A stretch of 5,020 bases of DNA, taken from contig JACQUF010000091.1 in NCBI GenBank assembly GCA_016210435.1, positions 1 through 5,020 on the forward strand, written 5' to 3'. Under the pieces are notes generated by a model. It was not told where the DNA came from, did not search any database, and was given only the letters and a program-made list of their open reading frames with translations. Source of the stretch: Chloroflexota bacterium (GTDB taxonomy: Bacteria; Chloroflexota; Dehalococcoidia; Lucifugimonadales; Lucifugimonadaceae). Positions 1 through 3,952 of this stretch are shown here, piece after piece. Within the stretch, counting starts at the first letter, position 1; each line of letters begins with the position of its first letter. Position numbers and translations under genes: made by a program.

Positions 1-310
1 ACCTAAAGAACCTCCCGACGCCCCCTACCCCGTGCGCGCTGATCCCCTCGCCCCGTAGCGGAGAGGGTGGCCGGAGGCCGGGTGAGGGCTGTCGCTTCGA
101 GGCGCCGAACCACTCCTTGGCCCAGGCGTCCCACATTCCGACGCCCATCAGCCAGCCGATCAGCGCAAGCACATACCCGAGCGCAATGACAGGTTCCTTG
201 ATCGATGGCCGGCCGGTCAGGTTCGTGAATAGCACCGCCAGGCCTGCGCCGATGCCCAGGCCAAGACCAGCAAGGATCAGGCCCCGCAGGATCGGGAACA
301 ACGCGGCCAC
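1..310 (-). CDS. Membrane protein resembling the N-terminus of heme-copper oxidase subunit I (partial, runs off left edge)
   Basis: An open frame of 103 codons runs from a GTG at 310 to the left edge without a stop. The start is chosen because GGAGGTGA, a full match to the anti-Shine-Dalgarno sequence, ends 8 nt upstream; a GTG at 322 lies inside that site. Residues about 11-29 and 40-60 are hydrophobic and look like two membrane helices, followed by a Trp-rich segment (GMWDAWAKEWFG, 58-69). It begins 28 bp after the subunit II stop. From memory, some heme-copper oxidase subunit I proteins have this kind of two-helix extension before the catalytic core, so subunit I is the likely identity. 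The core with its heme and CuB histidines is outside the window. From about residue 75 to 89 the frame is repeat-derived. It could instead be a short two-helix protein, or a gene disrupted by the repeat. Confidence 0.55.
   Translation of the reverse strand, partial: MAALFPILRGLILAGLGLGIGAGLAVLFTNLTGRPSIKEPVIALGYVLALIGWLMGVGMWDAWAKEWFGASKRQPSPGLRPPSPLRGEGISAHGVGGVGRFFR
45..88. repeat. GC-rich palindromic repeat (REP-like) inside the subunit I-like frame
   Basis: The block is bounded by CCCTC (45-49) and GAGGG (84-88), which pair. Inside are GGCC-GGA-GGCC (69-79) and a second pairing element around CCCCGTAGCGGAGAGGG. This layout resembles the dispersed palindromes that are common between genes in GC-rich bacteria and that translate as Pro/Arg/Gly-rich strings such as RPPSPLRGEG. 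It interrupts neither the frame nor the window edge, but its encoded residues look unlike the membrane sequence before it. That it is a multicopy element is inferred from its look; only one copy is visible here. Confidence 0.6.
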
Positions 311-318
311 GGTTGGCG

Positions 319-326
319 TCACCTCC
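319..326 (-). promoter_or_regulatory. Ribosome binding site of the subunit I-like gene
   Basis: GGAGGTGA lies 8 nt before the GTG at 310. It decides the start: the upstream GTG at 320-322 is part of the site itself, and the TTG at 329 belongs to a different frame. Confidence 0.7.
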
Positions 327-338
327 CAAACTTCCGGT

Positions 339-1076
339 CTAACGTGTCCGCTCGCCCACCCAGCGGTCGAAGTCGGCCTGGCTCACCACGCGCAACGTTG
401 CGGCCATCTTGCTGTGGCCGAGCCCGCACAGTTCGGCGCACTGCACCCGGTAGTTCATGTCTTCGGCGAAGGCGCCAATCCTCGTCGCCCGTGCGGAGGT
501 GTGCGTGACGAGTCCCGGCACGGCGTCGATCTTGATCCGGAACGCCGGAATCCAGAAAGAATGGAGCACGTCGCGGTCGGGCGCGGTCACCTCGAACCTG
601 ACCAGCTTGTCGACCGGGACCACGAGCTCGTTTATGGTCGTGACCTTCCGTTCCGGGTATTCGAAGGTCCACAGCCAGCGCTGTCCGGTGACCTTCACCA
701 CCAGATCGGGCGCCTCGTCCTGCGAGGCCATGAGCGACCGGAGGCCGGTCACGCCCGGGTGGATGATGACGGCGACGGTCAGGGCCGTGGTCCAGGCGAA
801 CCAGAAGGCCACCCACTTGCCATGGGTGCGCATCGGCGGGCCGTCCTCTGCCTCCGCACCGCGGCGCCGGAAACGGAGTACGGCGTAGACAAGGACGGAA
901 ACGACGAAGGTGAATACCGGGACCGCGAGGATGACCAGATGCTCAATTGCCTCGTCGACGACCCTGGCCTCCTCGGCGAGCGGCGCCGGAAAGAGCCCGA
1001 GGCCGATGACGAGCGCCTCGCCGATCACCGTGAGGGTGGCCCAGAGGACCGCGACGGTGATCGTGTCTCTGTTCAG
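339..1076 (-). CDS. coxB: Heme-copper oxidase subunit II with CuA centre, apparent CTG start
   Basis: This subunit receives electrons, usually from cytochrome c, at a binuclear CuA site in a periplasmic cupredoxin domain and passes them to the heme sites of subunit I. With the CTG start it has 245 residues. The N-terminus is hydrophobic (about 6-30), and two further membrane helices lie at about 46-68 and 88-108. The CuA ligands are complete: His172 in LHSFWIP, then C213-x-E215-x-C217-x3-H221-x2-M224 (CAELCGLGHSKM). The aromatic stretch QRWLWTFEYPE, which in this family faces the electron entry site, is present. The first GTG in frame (1028) would cut into the first hydrophobic segment and has no ribosome binding site, whereas GGAGGG lies 4 nt before CTG 1076 and an in-frame TAA lies just upstream. 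The family includes O2 reductases and several CuA-type nitric oxide reductases; the sequence here does not separate them. Confidence 0.93.
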   Translation of the reverse strand: MNRDTITVAVLWATLTVIGEALVIGLGLFPAPLAEEARVVDEAIEHLVILAVPVFTFVVSVLVYAVLRFRRRGAEAEDGPPMRTHGKWVAFWFAWTTALTVAVIIHPGVTGLRSLMASQDEAPDLVVKVTGQRWLWTFEYPERKVTTINELVVPVDKLVRFEVTAPDRDVLHSFWIPAFRIKIDAVPGLVTHTSARATRIGAFAEDMNYRVQCAELCGLGHSKMAATLRVVSQADFDRWVGERTR

Positions 1077-1080
1077 GGTG

Positions 1081-1086
1081 CCCTCC
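1081..1086 (-). promoter_or_regulatory. Ribosome binding site supporting the CTG start of subunit II
   Basis: GGAGGG on the minus strand lies 4 nt before CTG at 1074-1076. The in-frame codons between an upstream TAA (1089-1091) and the GTG at 1028 include no ATG, GTG or TTG, so CTG is the only near-cognate codon at a usable distance. Confidence 0.6.
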
Positions 1087-1153
1087 GTTTACGTGGTCGG
1101 CATGCGACCTGCCGTGCCTGCGCCAAAGGCTATGCGCACGTGTTGGCCATAAA

Positions 1154-1171
1154 TAGGTGCATACTCACCAA
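1154..1171. promoter_or_regulatory. Imperfect operator-like dyad (site 2) before the oxidase genes
   Basis: TAGGTGCATACTCACCAA on the plus strand matches the dyad before the PAS-LuxR gene at 15 of 18 positions, in the same orientation and with the same half-site spacing. It lies 18 nt beyond the PAS-LuxR stop and about 80 bp before the subunit II start. The minus-strand TATTTA that touches it (1150-1155) could be a -10 element, but I see no good -35 partner. A role in controlling the oxidase genes is inference. The rest of the 1087-1189 gap holds no gene I can support and no clear terminator. Confidence 0.5.
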
Positions 1172-1189
1172 CGGGGACAGACTCCCGGA

Positions 1190-1855
1190 TCAGACAAGGC
1201 CCCGCTGCGAGGCGTAGACGACGGCCTGCACGCGGTTTACCGCACCGAGCTTGTTGAGCAGGCGGGTCACATGGTTCCGCGCGGTGATTGGTCTTACGCC
1301 CAGCGCCTCGGCGATCTGCCTGGTCCGCATCCCTGTGGCGATGAGATGCAAGACCTGCTCTTCTCTTCGAGACAGGGGTGGCGCGGGCGCCTGCTGCGAC
1401 TGCTCGTCCATGTGACCGTCGCCGGCCTGGAGACCGCGTAACGCGGTCACCGTGCTGCGCGCGAACTCTTCGATTCGCCGTCTGGCCGTTACATCCCGGA
1501 ATATGTGCAGGGCGTAGCCGCCGCCGTGGCGGCGCAACGGGACCAGCACCGTGAAGTTCAGCCATTTGACTTCGCCGGCGGGGGTTGTGCAGAGCAGGTC
1601 GTAGTCCCGCACCTGACGGCCCCTGAGCGCGTTCAGGATGACTGGGCAGTTTCTCCTGCAGTGCCGCGTGCTGCTGTCCTCGCGCCCGGCGATCAGCTCG
1701 TAGCACCTGCTGCCCAGTGCTTCGGCCGCCGGCCAGCCGAGGATCCGCTCCGCGGACGCGTTCCAGCGGATGATGCGCTGTTCCGCATCGACCAAGAACA
1801 TCCCGTCGGCCGTGTCCAATTGGTCGAACAGAGCCAGCACCTGATCAAGTACCAC
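1190..1855 (-). CDS. One-component transcriptional regulator with PAS sensor and LuxR-type helix-turn-helix
   Basis: The 221-residue protein has a PAS domain at about 1-125 (DGMFLVDAEQRIIRWN near the start, GYALHIFRDVTARRR at the end), a linker at 126-157, and a GerE/LuxR-type DNA-binding domain at 158-221 (LSRREEQVLHLIATG, then IAEALGV, then HVTRLLNKLG). It has no receiver domain, so it probably senses a signal directly and is not phosphorylated by a kinase. The PAS domain carries cysteines 51, 66, 70 and 89, two of them in HCRRNCPV; such an arrangement could bind a metal, an Fe-S cluster or heme, or act as a thiol switch, but this is not shown. The start is GTG 1855: an in-frame TGA lies nine codons upstream, no other start codon intervenes, and AGGTGG lies 4 nt before it. 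It probably regulates itself and the downstream oxidase genes through the two dyads. Confidence 0.9.
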   Translation of the reverse strand: MVLDQVLALFDQLDTADGMFLVDAEQRIIRWNASAERILGWPAAEALGSRCYELIAGREDSSTRHCRRNCPVILNALRGRQVRDYDLLCTTPAGEVKWLNFTVLVPLRRHGGGYALHIFRDVTARRRIEEFARSTVTALRGLQAGDGHMDEQSQQAPAPPLSRREEQVLHLIATGMRTRQIAEALGVRPITARNHVTRLLNKLGAVNRVQAVVYASQRGLV

Positions 1856-1859
1856 GAAA

Positions 1860-1865
1860 CCACCT
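1860..1865 (-). promoter_or_regulatory. Ribosome binding site of the PAS-LuxR gene
   Basis: AGGTGG on the minus strand, 4 nt before GTG 1855. It fixes the start of the regulator gene. Confidence 0.6.
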
Positions 1866-1882
1866 CGTAGAGTCGTTCACCT

Positions 1883-1904
1883 GTTTGGTGCATTCGCACC
1901 AAAC
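1883..1904. promoter_or_regulatory. Perfect palindrome (site 1), likely operator of the PAS-LuxR gene
   Basis: GTTTGGTGC (1883-1891) and GCACCAAAC (1896-1904) form a perfect 9-bp inverted repeat around a 4-nt centre. A further 5-bp pairing, CGTTC (1874-1878) with GAACG (1905-1909), lies outside it. The palindrome sits about 28 bp before the GTG start of the regulator, and a near copy lies before the oxidase genes. The length and symmetry suit a dimeric regulator such as a LuxR-type protein. A hairpin in the regulator mRNA leader is the alternative reading. Confidence 0.6.
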
Positions 1905-1927
1905 GAACGTGTGTTACCAGCGGACGC

Positions 1928-1944
1928 GTGAACAACGCGCGAGG
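1928..1944 (+). repeat. 17-bp intergenic repeat, copy 1
   Basis: GTGAACAACGCGCGAGG matches the copy at 1960-1976 at 14 of 17 positions, with starts 32 bp apart. It lies upstream of the regulator promoter region. This is the weakest copy, and its GC-rich content makes chance similarity possible. Confidence 0.3.
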
Positions 1945-1959
1945 ATGGGGTGTCTGGTC

Positions 1960-1976
1960 GTGAGGAACGCGTGAGG
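1960..1976 (+). repeat. 17-bp intergenic repeat, copy 2
   Basis: GTGAGGAACGCGTGAGG matches the copy at 2728-2744 in the next intergenic region at 14 of 17 positions. Within it the word CGTGAGG occurs twice in close succession (1959-1965 and 1970-1976). It may be a binding site shared by the regulator gene and the molybdopterin-fold gene. Confidence 0.4.
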
Positions 1977-2029
1977 ACGCGCAGCGCGCCAACGGTCTTC
2001 GCGGGAGCGTCGGCCCCGGTTACCGGCCC

Positions 2030-2539
2030 CTATGCAGCCCGGGCAGGCGTTCGCGAGGAATGGCTACCGGACGAGTGCGGCGCCGGCGCGCTCATCGGTT
2101 TCTCGATGCTTACCTGGATGCGATCGATTGGTCCGCCGAATTCGCGCCATCGGCTTCCTTGAAGGACCAGGCGGCAAGGCCCGCCATCTTCGGAGGCCAG
2201 CCAGCGGCCTTCCCGCCGGAGCGCCAGGAGGGCATTCAGTTTCGAGACCTGCGCCAATGGGAGGCAGATTCGCTTGGCCCCGGAATCAAAGACGACGAAC
2301 CTCGCACCCGGGCGTACTCCGGAAAGCGCCAGAAGCCATCTCACCTCGACACCCTGCCAACGGCCTCCGGAAGCGGCGCCTATCGCTCCGACCTCTCGCT
2401 GCGGAAAGCAAGCAAGATCAAGCGCCGTCACCGCGAGCGGGCGCTGCACTTCTCCGTCCACACAAACCACATGCCACCGCGGACGGTCCTCCGCCAACGA
2501 CTCATGGCAGAAGTCCGATAAAACGCCCCTGCCGGTCAT
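2030..2539 (-). CDS. Small protein with sulfite-oxidase-type molybdopterin-binding fold, Mo-ligand cysteine apparently absent
   Basis: From the ATG at 2539 the protein has 169 residues. It follows the oxidoreductase molybdopterin-binding domain pattern (PF00174-like): VDGEVQRPLAVTALDLACFP (27-46), RWQGVEVRWLL (60-70), GVRPGARFVVF (74-84), LPLAQV (93-98), then GGPCRLVLQG (119-128) and DRIQV. In active members a cysteine just before the W-x-GV motif ligates molybdenum; here that stretch reads GAIGAASGGRW (51-61) and has none. Cofactor binding without catalysis, or a different ligand, are both possible. I see no signal peptide. The Ser/Ala/Pro-rich C-terminal tail (149-169) is not part of the domain. 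The frame is open upstream, with alternative starts at ATG 2617 and GTG 2650; 2539 is preferred because it gives the usual domain length and has a weak GGGG/AGG upstream. Its substrate is unknown. Confidence 0.65.
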   Translation of the reverse strand: MTGRGVLSDFCHESLAEDRPRWHVVCVDGEVQRPLAVTALDLACFPQREVGAIGAASGGRWQGVEVRWLLALSGVRPGARFVVFDSGAKRICLPLAQVSKLNALLALRREGRWLASEDGGPCRLVLQGSRWREFGGPIDRIQVSIEKPMSAPAPHSSGSHSSRTPARAA

Positions 2540-2727
2540 GTACCTGCCCCGCTCAGATGCCCATACTCGTGATGGAATCGGCCCGGCGAGGTCCCTTTGC
2601 GTCGGCTGATTCGCCATCGGTCGGCCAGTGCCGCCGAGGCAGGTGTTCACGGCGAGAACGGCGAATCCAGTCCCTGGGTTGGGTAGGGGAGCTGCCGGGC
2701 CGACAGGCGAACACTAGCCGCCGCGAA

Positions 2728-2744
2728 ATGAGGAAAGCGTGATG
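2728..2744 (+). repeat. 17-bp intergenic repeat, copy 3
   Basis: ATGAGGAAAGCGTGATG matches the copy at 2759-2775 at 14 of 17 positions, with starts 31 bp apart, close to three helical turns. It lies upstream of the molybdopterin-fold gene. Confidence 0.4.
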
Positions 2745-2758
2745 TCCGGGGACGAGTC

Positions 2759-2775
2759 ATGAGGGAACCGTGACG
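2759..2775 (+). repeat. 17-bp intergenic repeat, copy 4 (left arm of hairpin)
   Basis: ATGAGGGAACCGTGACG is a direct copy of the 2728-2744 repeat and forms most of the left arm of the interrupted hairpin. Confidence 0.4.
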
Positions 2776-2795
2776 AAGCCGACCGAAGGGCGACC

Positions 2796-2812
2796 CGTCA
2801 CCGAATCCTCAT
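2796..2812 (-). repeat. 17-bp intergenic repeat, copy 5 (inverted, right arm of hairpin)
   Basis: Read on the minus strand, ATGAGGATTCGGTGACG matches the 2759-2775 copy at 13 of 17 positions. The conserved ends ATGAGG and GTGACG pair in the hairpin, while the centre differs. Confidence 0.35.
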
Positions 2813-2827
2813 GAGTGCCGCCGCTCG

Positions 2828-3952
2828 TCAGGCAGCCGTAGTTGGCTGGTACAGGCAGGAAGGGTCGGGCGCCAGCGCATCGCCGCTGACCGCAAACGCC
2901 CTCGCGCGCGAGCCGCCGCAGATTTCATTGAAGGGACAGATGCCACACTTGCCCTTCAGCGCGGACCGGTCCCTCAGCTTCGTGAATAGTTCGCTCTCGC
3001 GGTAGACCATCACCAACGAGTCACGTCGCACGTTGCCGGCGCGGACCGGAAGGAACCCGCTCGGATAGATTTCCCCCAGGTGTGAAATGAACATCACGCC
3101 ACGTCCGTCGTTGGTGGGGGGCCCGTGCCACATCTGATTCAGTGTTGGCCTCACCGAATCGGGTATCGCGGCAGTCGTGTCTGCCTGAAGCTTTCGGAGA
3201 ATCGAAGCTCGGCGGAAATGCTGGCCGAGAGTCGTCTTTACCCTGAAGGGCCAGCCAGGCGACTCTTCGAGGAGCCAGCGGAACAGTTCTTCCTGTTCTT
3301 CAGGCGGCAACATGTCCGATTCCCGCGCGCGCCCGGTAGGTACCAGAAAGAACAGGTCCCATGTCGACGCACCCTGCTGCGAGACCAGCCGCGCCATCTC
3401 CGGGAGATCGGGCTTGCTCTGGCGACAGACGGTCGTATTTACCTGGAAGGAAAGTCCCGTAGCGCGCGCCATCGACATGATCTGCAATGTCCGTTCGAAC
3501 GTTCCAGGGAATCCCCGGAAGGCGTCATGGCTGGCGGGGGACGACCCATCCAGGCTTACCGAGATGCTCGAGACCCCCAACTCTGCCAGCCGCCTGAGCC
3601 GGCTTTCAGTAACGAGCGCGGTGGCGCTGGGCGCGACGGCGATTGTCAGGCCGAGCTTCCGGCCGTGCCAGATGATGTCAAACAGGTCCCTTCTCATGAA
3701 CGGATCGCCGCCGCTAAGGACAACGATCGGCGCCCGCGAAAATTCGGTCATATCGATGAGGGCCCGGCAGCACTCTTCCGTCGTCAACTCGAGCGCGTGG
3801 CGCTTGGGCTGGGCCTCCGCCCGGCAGTGCAGGCAAGCCAGAGCACAGGCGCGCGTCAGCTCCCAGAAGACAATGAACGGGTCGCGGTTGAGGTCAAATG
3901 ATGTGGCGCTCGGACCGTGGTCACGGGAAAACCCATTGCCTGTAGACGTCAT
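2828..3952 (-). CDS. Radical SAM/SPASM enzyme of the TIGR04053-like family, coupled to nirJ
   Basis: The 374-residue protein has a radical SAM motif C36-x3-C40-x2-C43 (RACALACLHC), the SAM-binding GGDP at 81-84, and SVSLDG at 131-136 typical of the barrel. The C-terminal SPASM-type region has C336-x2-C339-x5-C345 followed by C366 (CGICPFNEICGGSRARAFA ... DPSC), expected to hold an auxiliary [4Fe-4S] cluster. FFLVPTGR (201-208) and ISHLGEIYPSGFLP (289-302) are marks I recall for the TIGR04053 group. Its reaction is not established. Related enzymes act on peptides or, in the AhbC/AhbD/NirJ branch, on heme precursors. The ATG overlaps the nirJ stop as ATGA (3949-3952), so the two are probably translated together, which favours a role in heme d1 or nitrite-reductase maturation (inference). 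Length looks complete. Confidence 0.9.
   Translation of the reverse strand: MTSTGNGFSRDHGPSATSFDLNRDPFIVFWELTRACALACLHCRAEAQPKRHALELTTEECCRALIDMTEFSRAPIVVLSGGDPFMRRDLFDIIWHGRKLGLTIAVAPSATALVTESRLRRLAELGVSSISVSLDGSSPASHDAFRGFPGTFERTLQIMSMARATGLSFQVNTTVCRQSKPDLPEMARLVSQQGASTWDLFFLVPTGRARESDMLPPEEQEELFRWLLEESPGWPFRVKTTLGQHFRRASILRKLQADTTAAIPDSVRPTLNQMWHGPPTNDGRGVMFISHLGEIYPSGFLPVRAGNVRRDSLVMVYRESELFTKLRDRSALKGKCGICPFNEICGGSRARAFAVSGDALAPDPSCLYQPTTAA

Larger units (their letters stand above)
2757..2814 (-). other. Long interrupted hairpin just after the radical SAM/SPASM gene
   Basis: Outer arms TCATGAGG (2757-2764) and CCTCATGA (2807-2814) pair over 8 bp. After a 5/5 internal loop, GTGACG (2770-2775) pairs with CGTCAC (2796-2801). 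Inside, GCC (2778-2780) can pair with GGC (2789-2791). It begins 13 nt after the stop of the radical SAM gene. No T-run follows on the minus strand, so it is not a standard terminator; an mRNA-stabilising 3' structure or a pair of inverted protein-binding sites is more likely. The rest of the intergenic stretch to 2540 shows no convincing promoter. Confidence 0.5.

Noticed and set aside
3..329. Minus-strand frame of 108 codons starting at TTG 329
   Set aside because: It lies in another frame of the same stretch as the subunit I-like gene; its translation is Arg/Gly/Pro-rich with no membrane helices, while the GTG 310 frame has two helices and an ideal ribosome binding site.
117..1217. Long plus-strand open frame of 366 codons
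   Set aside because: It is the mirror of subunit II, whose CuA motif and helices are clear on the minus strand; its translation is Arg/Pro/His-rich with no domain pattern.
1840..1850. TTGATCAGG-like sequence resembling an FNR/DNR half site
   Set aside because: It lies inside the first codons of the PAS-LuxR gene and the second half site does not match.
1885..1902. Sigma-54 promoter reading of the dyad (TGGTGC ... TGC)
   Set aside because: The spacing between GG and GC is 7, not the 10 nt needed.
2012..2028. Possible terminator just after the molybdopterin-fold stop
   Set aside because: On the minus strand GGCC pairs with GGCC around GG-TAA-CC, but a 2-nt bulge breaks the stem and no T-run follows, so it was not annotated.
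2032..2742. Plus-strand open frames opposite the molybdopterin-fold gene (also 2060-2521)
   Set aside because: The translations lack any recognisable motif and are basic and Pro/Ser-rich, as expected for antisense frames in GC-rich DNA.
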